Both the position numbers and the translations under genes were made by a program. A stretch of DNA of 64,000 nucleotides, taken from Pseudomonas antarctica (GTDB taxonomy: Bacteria > Pseudomonadota > Gammaproteobacteria > Pseudomonadales > Pseudomonadaceae). Under the pieces are notes generated by a model. The model saw only the letters and a list, made by a program, of their open reading frames with translations, made no database searches and was not told the origin of the DNA. How positions within the stretch are numbered: the first letter of the stretch is position 1; each line of letters opens with the position of its first letter. The stretch covers positions 496,001-560,000 of the forward strand of contig NZ_CP015600.1 of NCBI RefSeq assembly GCF_001647715.1, read 5' to 3'. Shown here piece after piece: positions 48,474-57,393 of the stretch.

Positions 48474-50483
48474 ATGTTCGCTCCTGCCAATCAAAGTGCC
48501 TTTAACCTAACCCTGAATGGGGTTGCGTGCGACCTTAAAGTCTTTAGCTTCAAAGGTCAGGAGGCGCTCAGCCAGCCCTATCGTTTTGAGCTTGAGTTGG
48601 TCAGCGAGCAACCCGATATCGACCTGGAAAGCATGCTGCATCGCCAGGTATATCTGGGTTTTGATGAACAGGGCCATGGCGTTCACGGCCTGGTTTATCG
48701 GGTGGCCCAGGGCGATTCCGGACGACGTCTTACGCGCTACCAGATCAGTCTTGTGCCGCAATTGGCGTACCTGATGCACAGCAGCCATCAGCGTATTTTC
48801 CAGCACAAGACGGTGCCGCAGATTGTTGCGCTGGTGCTGGTGGGGCAGGGGATTCAGGGCGACCGCTTCGAGTTTCGGCTGAGCGGTCACTACCCGGAGC
48901 GTGAGTATTGTGTGCAGTTCGGTGAGACCGATCTGGCGTTCATTCAGCGTCTGTGTGCCGAGCTGGGGATTCACTATCACTTCCAGCATTCGCCCGAGGG
49001 GCACGTGCTGGTGTTCGGCGATGACCAGACAGTGTTTGCCCAGGCTGACCAGCCCACCCCGTATACACCCGGTTCCGGAATGGTGGCGGGCGCCCCGGCG
49101 ATCAAACGGTTCGCGGTGCAATTGGAAACCCGCACGACGTCAGTGAGCCTGCGCGATTACGATTTCCGCAAGCCACGCCTGGCGTTGGAGAGCGAAGTCG
49201 CCGGCGAGGCGTTTCCCACGCTGGAGGAGCAAACCTACCCCGGTCAATTTTCTGATCGGCTCCATGGCAAATACCTCGCGCAACGTGGTTTGGAGCGCCA
49301 CCGCCGAGACGCTCGCATCGCCCACGGCGAAGGCGATGAGCCGGCGTTGGTCTGCGGGCGTTTCCTCATGCTGAGCGGGCACCCACGTGAAGAATGGAAC
49401 AACTTGTGGCTGGTGACGCAAGTAACCCACGAAGGTAAACAACCCCAAGTGCTCGAGGAGGCCGTGACTGAGGTCGAAGGCGGGGATTTTCGCCAGGGCT
49501 ATCGCAACGAATTTATCGCTGCGCCGTGGGATGTGATCTTTCGTCCGCCCATGCCTGAGCAGCAGCGTCCGACCCTTGCGGGTTATCAGAACGCGGTGGT
49601 CACCGGCCCTGCCGACAGCGAAATCCATTGCGATGAATACGGTCGGGTCAAAGTGCAGATGGCCTGGGATCGCGACGGGGCGCACAACGACCATTCCAGT
49701 TGCTGGCTGCGCGTCGCCAGTGCCTGGGCCCATGACCGTTATGGCTCGGTGCTGATCCCCAGGGTTGGCATGGAAGTCCTGGTGGGCTTCGTCAATGGCG
49801 ACATGGATATGCCCCTGGTGATGGGTTGTCTGCCCAACGCATCGACACCGGTGCCTCTGGACTTGCCGGCGGACAAGACCCGCAGCATTTTGCGCAGTCA
49901 CAGCAGCCCGGGTGGTGGGGGCTACAACGAATTGCGGATTGAGGACCGCAAGGGTGCCGAGGAAATCTACCTGCGTGCCCAGCGTGACTGGACCCAGCAC
50001 GTGTTGCATGACCAGCAGGTACAGGTTGATAACCTGCGCCGGGTGAGGGTCGGTGGTGAGTCCCATCATGAGCTTCAAGGCGAAGAGCAACGCATCACCC
50101 ATGGCAACCGCCTGACCGAGCTCAAGCAGGACGATCACCTGGTAGTCGGCGGGTCGCAGCAGGTGCGGGCCGGTCGCAGCATTCAGATAGGCGCAGGGCA
50201 AAGCATCGTCATCGACGCGGGTGCCGCCGTTACGATCCAGGCCGGAGGGCAGTCGATCACGGTGTCGGCGGCTGGCATATTCAGCAGCGTGCCGATTCAG
50301 ATTGGCGGTGCGCCCGGTCCTGCCGCTGCGCCGTTAATGGCGGGAATAAAAGAAAAACTGCTGGCGGTTATTCCCGCACCGTTGAGCCGCGTGCAAGTGG
50401 CCAGTCTGAAACGCAGCGCACCGTTTTGCGAAGAGTGTGAGCGCTGCAAGAACGGTCAGTGTGATATCACCCGACACCTTTAA
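48474..50483 (+). CDS. vgrG: VgrG type VI secretion spike protein
   Basis: T6SS tip protein of 669 residues. The N-terminal gp27-like domain starts NLTLNGVACDLKVFSFKGQE; the YCVQFGETDLAFIQRLCAEL and GIHYHFQHSPEGHVLVFGDD blocks are typical. The gp5-like OB fold with DEYGRVKVQMAWDRDG, the beta-helix start and a C-terminal VgrG needle (VVGGSQQVRAGRSIQIGAGQ) follow. It ends in a Cys-rich tail (CEECERCKNGQC) of unknown use. The start MFAPANQSA at 48474 is preferred to an upstream in-frame ATG. Other T6SS core genes are not in the window. Confidence 0.93.
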   Translation: MFAPANQSAFNLTLNGVACDLKVFSFKGQEALSQPYRFELELVSEQPDIDLESMLHRQVYLGFDEQGHGVHGLVYRVAQGDSGRRLTRYQISLVPQLAYLMHSSHQRIFQHKTVPQIVALVLVGQGIQGDRFEFRLSGHYPEREYCVQFGETDLAFIQRLCAELGIHYHFQHSPEGHVLVFGDDQTVFAQADQPTPYTPGSGMVAGAPAIKRFAVQLETRTTSVSLRDYDFRKPRLALESEVAGEAFPTLEEQTYPGQFSDRLHGKYLAQRGLERHRRDARIAHGEGDEPALVCGRFLMLSGHPREEWNNLWLVTQVTHEGKQPQVLEEAVTEVEGGDFRQGYRNEFIAAPWDVIFRPPMPEQQRPTLAGYQNAVVTGPADSEIHCDEYGRVKVQMAWDRDGAHNDHSSCWLRVASAWAHDRYGSVLIPRVGMEVLVGFVNGDMDMPLVMGCLPNASTPVPLDLPADKTRSILRSHSSPGGGGYNELRIEDRKGAEEIYLRAQRDWTQHVLHDQQVQVDNLRRVRVGGESHHELQGEEQRITHGNRLTELKQDDHLVVGGSQQVRAGRSIQIGAGQSIVIDAGAAVTIQAGGQSITVSAAGIFSSVPIQIGGAPGPAAAPLMAGIKEKLLAVIPAPLSRVQVASLKRSAPFCEECERCKNGQCDITRHL

Positions 50484-50508
50484 GCTTTAATCAAAAGGAA
50501 TTGCCCTT

Positions 50509-51234
50509 ATGCGTCACGCTTTGGCGCCACGCGCTTGGCTGGCTCAACGCCCTTTGCTACCCAATGAGCAGATGTTTGTGGTGCTGAGTGGAACCAGCGA
50601 CGCCAAGCCCTTTGCCGCTTGGCAAGCCATGGCTGCCGGCGCGCCGCCCCGGGCGATCTGGGCAGGCACAGCCTACGCGCAGTGGAGCGAGGTAATGCCT
50701 TATGTTGGGCTCATCGAGCCCGGCAGTCCCTTCCTCGACTGGGTCGCAACCACCGAATCAATGGATTGGGGCTGGCTGGCGGTTTCATCCAGCCCGCCGG
50801 AAACAGTGCTCGCGCACCTGCAAAGCTTGACCAAGGTGTTTGCGCACAATGACCAGGCAGTGTTTTTGCGCTTCTGGGATGCTGCTCAGTTTCTACCGAT
50901 TGTGCGCACCCTGGGTGAGGAGGCCGGGAGCGTATTGCCGGTGTTCCAGCGGTATCTGATCAATGGCCAACCGCTGACCGTTGCGACTGGCCCAGTCACC
51001 GCCGCCAAAGCCAGCCCCTGGTGGCGAGTGCCGGAATCGTTGCTGGAGCATCTGGCAGCGCGATCGCCCCACGTGCTGATCGATAACCTGCTGCAATGGC
51101 TCGAGGAACAGCGCCCTGACCTGTACACCGCCTTTAAGCCGGCGACGTTGCGGCACAAGGTCGCCTACTTCGCGCGCAGGCCGGACATCAGCCATGAAGC
51201 GCTGGCCGAGGACCTCGCCTCAGCGTTGAGTTGA
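50509..51234 (+). CDS. DUF4123 T6SS effector adaptor
   Basis: A 241-residue cytoplasmic chaperone/adaptor that loads an effector on the cognate VgrG. The DUF4123 pattern is visible in QMFVVLSGTSDAKPFAAWQA, YVGLIEPGSPFLDWVATTES and LRFWDAAQFLPIVRTLGEE. It lies 25 bases after vgrG with AAAAGGAATT as its ribosome-binding region. The usual effector gene after the adaptor is missing: the next gene, metY, converges and overlaps it by 15 bases. Confidence 0.85.
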   Translation: MRHALAPRAWLAQRPLLPNEQMFVVLSGTSDAKPFAAWQAMAAGAPPRAIWAGTAYAQWSEVMPYVGLIEPGSPFLDWVATTESMDWGWLAVSSSPPETVLAHLQSLTKVFAHNDQAVFLRFWDAAQFLPIVRTLGEEAGSVLPVFQRYLINGQPLTVATGPVTAAKASPWWRVPESLLEHLAARSPHVLIDNLLQWLEEQRPDLYTAFKPATLRHKVAYFARRPDISHEALAEDLASALS

Positions 51235-52497
51235 ACCCAATGCCTGCTGCAGGTCTTCGATCAGGTCCTCAATTGCCTCGATGCCCACTGACAGGCGAAT
51301 CATCTCCGGCTTCACGCCTGCCTTGGCCTGTTCCTGCTCGTTCATCTGTCGGTGAGTCGTGGACGCGGGGTGGCAGGCCAGTGATTTGGCGTCGCCGATA
51401 TTCACCAGGCGTTTGAAGATTTGCAGGGCGTCGTAGAAGCGCACGCCAGCGCCATAGCCGCCCTTTAAGCCAAAGGACAGGATCGCCGAGGGTTTGCCCT
51501 GCATGTATTTTTGCGCCAGTGCGTGGTGCGGGTGCTCCGGCAACCCGGCGTAGCTGACCCATTCCACCTCGGTGTGGCCTTGCAGGAATTGCGCGACTTT
51601 CAGCGCGTTCTCGGTATGGCGCTCCATGCGCAGGGCCAGGGTTTCCAGACCTTGCAGCAAAAGGAACGCGTTCATCGGTGCGAGGGCTGCGCCGGTATTG
51701 CGCAACGGCACGGTACGGGCGCGGGCGATGAAGGCGGCAGGGCCGAATTTTTCGGTGTAGACCACGCCGTGGTAGGCCGGCTCGGGTTGGTTGAGGCCGG
51801 GAAATTTCTCCGGGTATTGGGACCAGGGGAAGGTGCCGCTGTCGACGATTACCCCGCCCAATGAGTTGCCATGGCCGCCGACGTATTTCGTCACTGAGTG
51901 CACCACGATGTCGGCACCGAACTGGATCGGCTTGCACAGGATCGGCGTGGCCACGGTGTTGTCCACCATCAACGGGACGCCCCGGGCGTGGGCGACTTCC
52001 GCCAGGGCTTCAATGTCGATGATATTGCCGGCCGGGTTACCGATGCTTTCGCAGTACACCAGCTTGGTGTTGTCGTCGATCAGTTCGGCGATGGCTTCGG
52101 CAGAGTCGTTGCGGGCGAAACGCACATCGACGCCAAAACTCGGCAGCAGGTGGGCGAACAGGGTGTAGGTGCCGCCATAGAGTTGCGGGGTGGTGACGAT
52201 ATTGTCACCGGCGCGGGTCAGGGTCTGGATCGCGTAGTGGATCGCCGCGCTGCCGGCCGAAACGGCCAGGGCCGCAATGCCGCCTTCAAGCGCGGCGAGA
52301 CGCTGTTCCAGCACATCGTTGGTAGGGTTCATGATGCGCGTGTAGATGTTGCCGGGTACGTCCAGGTTGAAGAGGTCGGCGCCATGTTGGGCGTTATCGA
52401 ATTCGAAGGCGACGTTCTGGTAGATCGGCACAGCGACAGCCTTGGTGGTCGGGTCCGATTTGAAGCCGTGATGCAGTGCAATAGTGGCGTCTTTCAT
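51220..52497 (-). CDS. metY: O-acetylhomoserine aminocarboxypropyltransferase (sulfhydrylase)
   Basis: PLP enzyme of the Cys/Met metabolism family, 425 residues, making homocysteine from O-acetylhomoserine and sulfide. The PLP lysine is in VVHSVTKYVGGHGNSLGGVI, and AALEGGIAALAVSAGSAAIH and NPTNDVLEQRLAALE are typical. I chose the start MKDATIALHHG at 52497, with AGGAGG 11 bases upstream; the much longer open frame to 52749 overlaps rlmJ antisense and is not used. It converges on the DUF4123 gene. Confidence 0.93.
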   Translation of the reverse strand: MKDATIALHHGFKSDPTTKAVAVPIYQNVAFEFDNAQHGADLFNLDVPGNIYTRIMNPTNDVLEQRLAALEGGIAALAVSAGSAAIHYAIQTLTRAGDNIVTTPQLYGGTYTLFAHLLPSFGVDVRFARNDSAEAIAELIDDNTKLVYCESIGNPAGNIIDIEALAEVAHARGVPLMVDNTVATPILCKPIQFGADIVVHSVTKYVGGHGNSLGGVIVDSGTFPWSQYPEKFPGLNQPEPAYHGVVYTEKFGPAAFIARARTVPLRNTGAALAPMNAFLLLQGLETLALRMERHTENALKVAQFLQGHTEVEWVSYAGLPEHPHHALAQKYMQGKPSAILSFGLKGGYGAGVRFYDALQIFKRLVNIGDAKSLACHPASTTHRQMNEQEQAKAGVKPEMIRLSVGIEAIEDLIEDLQQALGSTQR

Positions 52498-52540
52498 GAT
52501 TGTTATAGACCTCCTTGGATTCATGGGTGCCCCCAAACAC

Positions 52541-52629
52541 TGTGGGAACTGGCTTGCTGGCGATAGCATCACCGCGGTGTACGGGTAATACCGCGTCACT
52601 TGCATTGAGGGCAAGCCCGCTGCCATAGG
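52541..52629. repeat. Decayed REPIN between metY and rlmJ
   Basis: TGTGGGAACTGGCTTGCTGG at the left and GAGGGCAAGCCCGCTGCCAT at the right still pair as an inverted REP, but with several mismatches, which indicates an old copy. Confidence 0.6.
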
Positions 52630-52747
52630 TGGGATTAGACTGTTTTCTGCGGTGTGCCTGTGTTCGTGACATAAGCACTGCCCGACACGCAGCCCTGCAC
52701 CTTTGCCCCTGTTGAAGGTAAACTTCGCCCCCTGCGCAGGAGCAACC

Positions 52748-53584
52748 ATGAATTATCGTCACGCCTTTCACGCCGGCAACCACGCCGATGTCTTCAAACA
52801 CCTGACCTTGACCCGCCTCATCGCCCTGATGTCGCGCAAGGAACAGCCGTTCGCCTACCTCGACACCCACGCCGGGATAGGTCTGTACGACTTGCAGGGC
52901 GACCAGGCCAACCGCACCGGTGAATACCTGGAAGGCATCGCGCGTCTGTGGGGTGAAAGCGATCTGCCGCCGCTGACCGCCGACTACATGCGCGTGCTGC
53001 ACGAAATGAACCCGGATGGCCAGTTGCGTTACTACCCGGGCTCGCCGGAGCTGGCGCGCCGCCTCACGCGGCCCCAGGACCGTGTGTTGCTCAATGAGAA
53101 GCACCCGGAAGACGGCGTGCTGCTCAAGGACAACATGAAAGGTGATCGCCGGGTCAAAGTGCACCTGGGCGAGGGCTGGCATGTACCGCGTGCGCTGTTA
53201 CCGGTGCCGGAGAAACGCGCACTGATGCTGATTGACCCGCCGTTTGAGCAACTCGATGAAATGCAGCGCTGCGCGGCGTCCCTCAAGGAGGCGGTCAGCC
53301 GTATGCGCCAGACCGTTGCGGCGATCTGGTATCCGGTCAAGGACCAGCGCATGTTGCGCCGCTTCTACCAGGACCTGGCTGGCACTGGTGCGCCGAAGTT
53401 ACTGCGGGTGGAGTTGCTGGTGCATCCGCTGGACACGCCCAATACCCTGAACGGCTCGGGCCTGGCGATTGCCAATCCGCCGTGGGGGTTGGAGGAGGAA
53501 TTGCGTGAGTTGCTGCCGTGGCTGTCCAAGAAGCTTGGCCAGACCCAGGGTGGGTGGCAGATGGATTGGCTCATCGCTGAGTAG
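52748..53584 (+). CDS. rlmJ: 23S rRNA (adenine(2030)-N6)-methyltransferase
   Basis: RlmJ of 278 residues methylates A2030 of 23S rRNA. The N-terminal MNYRHAFHAGNHADVFKHLT is the family signature, YLDTHAGIGLYDL is the SAM site, and LMLIDPPFEQ supplies the DPPF catalytic motif. The start at 52748 has CAGGAG 6 bases upstream and is preferred to an in-frame GTG 45 bases earlier. It converges on msrA across a repeat. Confidence 0.95.
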   Translation: MNYRHAFHAGNHADVFKHLTLTRLIALMSRKEQPFAYLDTHAGIGLYDLQGDQANRTGEYLEGIARLWGESDLPPLTADYMRVLHEMNPDGQLRYYPGSPELARRLTRPQDRVLLNEKHPEDGVLLKDNMKGDRRVKVHLGEGWHVPRALLPVPEKRALMLIDPPFEQLDEMQRCAASLKEAVSRMRQTVAAIWYPVKDQRMLRRFYQDLAGTGAPKLLRVELLVHPLDTPNTLNGSGLAIANPPWGLEEELRELLPWLSKKLGQTQGGWQMDWLIAE

Positions 53585-53589
53585 TTATG

Positions 53590-53655
53590 AGCTACAAGCT
53601 ACAAGCTACAAGTAAAACCCATTGCTTGCAGCTTGCAGCTTGAAACTTGCGGCTT
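53590..53655. repeat. Tandem/inverted CTACAAG-CTTGCAG repeat between rlmJ and msrA
   Basis: Three tandem CTACAAG copies are followed by CTTGCAGCTTGCAGCTTGAA, which reads as their imperfect inverted complement. The RNA can fold to a long hairpin, so it probably terminates both converging genes. It shares the AGCTTGAAAC core with the gltB-gltD element at 4741-4835. Confidence 0.7.
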
Positions 53656-53661
53656 CGATCC

Positions 53662-54309
53662 TTAGATCGGGCACGTCACGCCCGTGCCACCGATGCCGCA
53701 ATAGCCCTGCGGATTCTTCGCCAGGTACTGCTGGTGGTACGCCTCGGCGAAATACACCGTCGGCGCTTCGTCGATTTCTGTGGTGATGGTGCCCAGCCCG
53801 GCCTTGGTCAGCTCACTCTGATACGCCTGGGCACTGGCCTTCGCCGCCTCCAGATGTTCAGGTTTGACCGCGTAGATCACCGAACGGTATTGGCTGCCGA
53901 TGTCATTGCCCTGGCGCATCCCTTGGGTGGGGTTGTGCAGTTCCCAGAACATTTTCAGCAGTTCTTCATAGCTGATCTTGTCTTGGTCAAACACCACCAG
54001 TACCACTTCGCTGTGGCCGGTCAGGCCCGAGCAGACTTCTTCGTACGTCGGGTTCGGCGTGTAGCCGCCGGCGTACCCGACGACGGTGCTGACCACGCCG
54101 TCGCGCTGCCAGAATTTGCGCTCCGCGCCCCAGAAGCAACCCAGGCCGAAAATCGCGAACTCTACGTTGTCGACAAATGGGCCCAGCAATGGGTTGCCGT
54201 TGACGAAATGCATTTCCGGCAGATTCATCGGCGTTTCACGGCCAGGCAAAGCTTGTTCTTGAGTAGGCAGCACGTTTTTGTTCACCAGAATTTCCGAGCG
54301 CAAGACCAT
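53662..54309 (-). CDS. msrA: Peptide methionine-S-sulfoxide reductase A
   Basis: Reduces methionine S-sulfoxide in proteins and free methionine after oxidative damage. The 215-residue protein has the catalytic GCFWGAE with Cys58, the [17 protein letters not shown] block and the resolving Cys in [12 protein letters not shown] near the C-terminus. A 30-residue N-terminal extension before the core is normal for proteobacterial MsrA. It lies next to dipA as in other pseudomonads. Confidence 0.96.
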   Translation of the reverse strand: MVLRSEILVNKNVLPTQEQALPGRETPMNLPEMHFVNGNPLLGPFVDNVEFAIFGLGCFWGAERKFWQRDGVVSTVVGYAGGYTPNPTYEEVCSGLTGHSEVVLVVFDQDKISYEELLKMFWELHNPTQGMRQGNDIGSQYRSVIYAVKPEHLEAAKASAQAYQSELTKAGLGTITTEIDEAPTVYFAEAYHQQYLAKNPQGYCGIGGTGVTCPI

Positions 54310-54381
54310 GATCAGTCCTCTCAGTCAGATTGAGTTATGTAATAAGACAGACAGCCAGTGTGCCCGAGTGTTACAGCGCTG

Positions 54382-57075
54382 TCAGGCGATTGGCCCGCGC
54401 GGATAGCGTTTAAGCTTCTCCAGCAGCTCTGCACCGGGGATCGGCCGGTCGAACAGGTAGCCTTGGCCCACATCGCAGCGGTGCCGGCGCAGGAACGCCA
54501 GTTGCTCGCAGGTTTCGACGCCTTCGGCCACCACCTTGAGTTTGAGGTTGTGGGCCATGGCGATCACCGCTGAGGTGATTTCCATGTCGTCCTGGTTATC
54601 CGGAATTTCGTGGATAAAGCTGCGATCGATCTTGATGATGTCGATGGGGAATTTTTTCAAATAGCTCAGCGACGAGTAGCCGGTACCGAAGTCATCCATG
54701 GCCAGGGTCAGGCCAAAGCTCTTCAATTGATCCAGCTGCAGGCGCGTGTCTTCGGTGGCTTCCAGCAGCAAGCCTTCGGTCAGCTCCAGCTCCAGCAGAT
54801 TGGCCGGCAGCTGTTCCTCCTTGAGGATCGTGGCGATCGACGCCACAAGGTCCGGGTCGGAGAATTGCTTGGGCGACAAGTTGATCGCCACCTGCAAATT
54901 ACCCATGCCGGCGGCGCTCAACTGCTTGCTCATACGGCAGGCCTGGCGCGCGATCCATTTGCCGATAGGAATGATCAGGCCGGTCTCTTCAGCCACGCTG
55001 ATAAATTGATCGGGGCGGATCATGCCCTTTTCCGGATGGTTCCAGCGTAACAGCGCTTCCATGCCCAGCAAGCGGCCGCTGCGCAGGCACAGCTTGGGCT
55101 GGTAGAACACGTCCAGCTCGTTCTGGGTCAGGGCGCGGCGCAGGTTGTTTTCGACGAACAGCTTGTAACTGGCCTCGGCATTCAGGGCCTCGGTAAACAC
55201 CTGCACCTGGTGCTTGCCGTTGGCCTTGGCCTTGTGCAGGGCGAGCCCGGCGTTACGCATCAGGGTCTGCGGGTCACGGCCGTGTAATGGCGCGCAAGCC
55301 AGGCCCACGGAGCCGGTGACACTGATCAACTGGTTGTCGACGAACATCGGCTTGTCGAGGGTTGCCAACAACTGGCTGGCGACCAGTTGGCCACTCTCCA
55401 GATCAGCGTCGTCAAGCAACACCGCAAACTCGTTACTGGCAAACCGCGCCAGGCTGCCACCGGCACTCAGGCTGTTGCGCAGGCGGCGGGCCAGGCTGAT
55501 CAGCAGCTTGTCGCCGGTCTGGTGGCCGAGGCTGTCGTTGATCCGCTTGAAGTTATCGATGTCTACCAGCAGCAGGCTGATCGGGCTGTCGCTGTCGCGG
55601 GCAAAGCGTTCATCAAGGTTGCGGATAAACGCCGGGCGGTTGCCCAGGTTGGTCAGGTTGTCGGTGTACGCCAGGCGTTCAATGCGTTGCTGGGCCAGCT
55701 TGGTCTGGGTGATGTCTTCGTAGATGCCGATGTAGTGGGTCAGCTCACGGTTGTCCCCATACACCTTGGAGATCGACAGCTGGCCCCAGTAGGGTTCCAG
55801 GTTTTTGCGCCGGCTCTTGAATTCACCCTGCCAGCTGTTGCTCTTGGCCAGGCTCGACGGCGCGTCGAATAGCAGTTCGCTGAGATTTTCCAGGGCCGGC
55901 AATTGCGCCAGGCGGTGGCCATGGACTTCTTCGGCGCTGTACTGGGTGATTGCGGTAAAGCTCGGGTTGACGTACTCCACCACGCCGTCACAGTTGACCA
56001 GCAAAAACGCGTTGGCGCTTTGCTCAACCGCACGCTGGAACAGGTGCAGCGCGCTGGTGGCGGTGCGGCGGTTGTGGTTGTTGATCACTTGCGCGAACTG
56101 GTCTGCCAGCTCGCCGGCAAAGGCGATCTCATCGGCCTGCCAGGCGCGTGAGCTGCCGCTCTGTTCCAGGCATAGCACGCCGATGACTTGGCCATCAACG
56201 CGGATGCTCGCGTCGAGCATCGCGTGTATATCCTTGGCGCGCAGGCTCTCGGCCATTTCCCGGGTGCGTGGGTCACGCATCGCATGGGTGGCGTCGATCG
56301 CGCGGCTCGAATGCAGGGCTTCCAGATAGTCCGGGAAACCACTGGCGTCGATCGCTTCGGGCAGATGATGCTGTTGGTCGGCGCGGTGGTAGGCCGAGAT
56401 CGGCACCAGGCGCTGGCCCTCAAGGTTCCAGATACTCGCGCAGTCGATCTGGTAGATGTCGCACGCACTGCGGGTGATCAGCTCGGCGGCTTCTTGCAGC
56501 GAGTTGGGTGTGGTGTAGCGCTGGCGTGCCAGCAGCAGGATCAGCTCCTGTTGAGCGCGCACCCGTTCCAGGTGCTGCAACTGTTCCTGTTGGGCGCGCT
56601 GATTGAGCTCCAGTGCGATCTGCAGGCGGCTGTTCTGGTTTTCCAGGTCGGCGGTTGGCGCGGGGGCGGGGATTTCGCTGAACAGCCCGTCGACCACCAT
56701 CAGGTAGCCGCGCACCAGGTGACGATTGTGTTGTTTGTAAGCCTCGCCCATCTCCAACAGGCTCAGGGGGCCGTCGCTGGTGTGCAGGGTGTAGCGCACC
56801 AGGTAATGCGGACTCTGGGTCAGTTGCTGCTGGATCGCGTCGTGCAGTTGATAGCGCGCCTGAGGTTCCATCAGGCTGGCGTAGGGGGTGCCGACCAGCG
56901 CGCACAGTTCGACTGCCGGCAGGCCGAATTGGCGCTCGCAATTGGGGTCGAGGTACAGCAAGGCCCAGCTTGCCTCATTAAGCCGCTCGAAACGCAGCAT
57001 ACCGAGGCGCGAAGGCACCGGTAACTGCGTCACTACCTCGGCCGCCATACGGGCGACATCGGGTTGGCTTTTCAT
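54382..57075 (-). CDS. dipA: c-di-GMP phosphodiesterase DipA-type (PAS-GAF-PAS-GGDEF-EAL)
   Basis: Cytoplasmic signalling protein of 897 residues. Order: a PAS domain (about 20-130), a GAF domain (about 190-350; DGQVIGVLCLEQSG), a second PAS (about 365-475), a GGDEF domain (about 490-640) whose motif reads ASNEF and so is probably inactive for synthesis, and an EAL domain (about 655-890) with GMEALLRWNHPEKG, a conserved start of active phosphodiesterases. In P. aeruginosa the ortholog promotes biofilm dispersion by degrading c-di-GMP. The start MKSQPDVARM at 57075 is chosen. Position beside msrA and aceF supports orthology. Confidence 0.9.
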   Translation of the reverse strand: MKSQPDVARMAAEVVTQLPVPSRLGMLRFERLNEASWALLYLDPNCERQFGLPAVELCALVGTPYASLMEPQARYQLHDAIQQQLTQSPHYLVRYTLHTSDGPLSLLEMGEAYKQHNRHLVRGYLMVVDGLFSEIPAPAPTADLENQNSRLQIALELNQRAQQEQLQHLERVRAQQELILLLARQRYTTPNSLQEAAELITRSACDIYQIDCASIWNLEGQRLVPISAYHRADQQHHLPEAIDASGFPDYLEALHSSRAIDATHAMRDPRTREMAESLRAKDIHAMLDASIRVDGQVIGVLCLEQSGSSRAWQADEIAFAGELADQFAQVINNHNRRTATSALHLFQRAVEQSANAFLLVNCDGVVEYVNPSFTAITQYSAEEVHGHRLAQLPALENLSELLFDAPSSLAKSNSWQGEFKSRRKNLEPYWGQLSISKVYGDNRELTHYIGIYEDITQTKLAQQRIERLAYTDNLTNLGNRPAFIRNLDERFARDSDSPISLLLVDIDNFKRINDSLGHQTGDKLLISLARRLRNSLSAGGSLARFASNEFAVLLDDADLESGQLVASQLLATLDKPMFVDNQLISVTGSVGLACAPLHGRDPQTLMRNAGLALHKAKANGKHQVQVFTEALNAEASYKLFVENNLRRALTQNELDVFYQPKLCLRSGRLLGMEALLRWNHPEKGMIRPDQFISVAEETGLIIPIGKWIARQACRMSKQLSAAGMGNLQVAINLSPKQFSDPDLVASIATILKEEQLPANLLELELTEGLLLEATEDTRLQLDQLKSFGLTLAMDDFGTGYSSLSYLKKFPIDIIKIDRSFIHEIPDNQDDMEITSAVIAMAHNLKLKVVAEGVETCEQLAFLRRHRCDVGQGYLFDRPIPGAELLEKLKRYPRGPIA

Positions 57076-57293
57076 GGGGGAACTCGCTTGGAAAAATGCG
57101 CACTGCGCCGGGCTCACGCCCTCTTTACTGTCGCCTGCGGCAAGGTTGCATCATGCAGCACGCACTGACAAGAGAGGATGAAGGCTAAGTGCTATAAGGC
57201 TGTTATCGGCCGCGAGGGCGGTTTCTGCAATCGGGGTGATGGGTGGCGTATTGACGCAGGCGCGACACCTCTCGCGCCGACAAAAAAGCAGGC

Positions 57294-57321
57294 GAAAAAA
57301 AGCCCCGCCAATTGGCGGGGT
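57294..57321. terminator. Terminator of aceEF (bidirectional)
   Basis: On the minus strand CCCCGCC, AATT, GGCGGGG is followed by seven T, so it ends the aceEF transcript about 75 bases after aceF. A second GC-rich stem (GCCTCCC/GGGAGGC) at 57362-57383 lies closer to aceF. The rest of the 318-base gap to dipA holds no gene. Confidence 0.85.
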
Positions 57322-57393
57322 TGAGGTACGAGCGTGGCGCTCGGAAATCGGTGCAGGCCAGGCCTCCCCGGTGAAAGGGAGGCCCGTTGATGC

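Noticed and set aside
52394..53182. 262-codon minus-strand frame across the metY upstream region and rlmJ
   Set aside because: Overlaps the coding part of rlmJ and the start of metY; no family resemblance.
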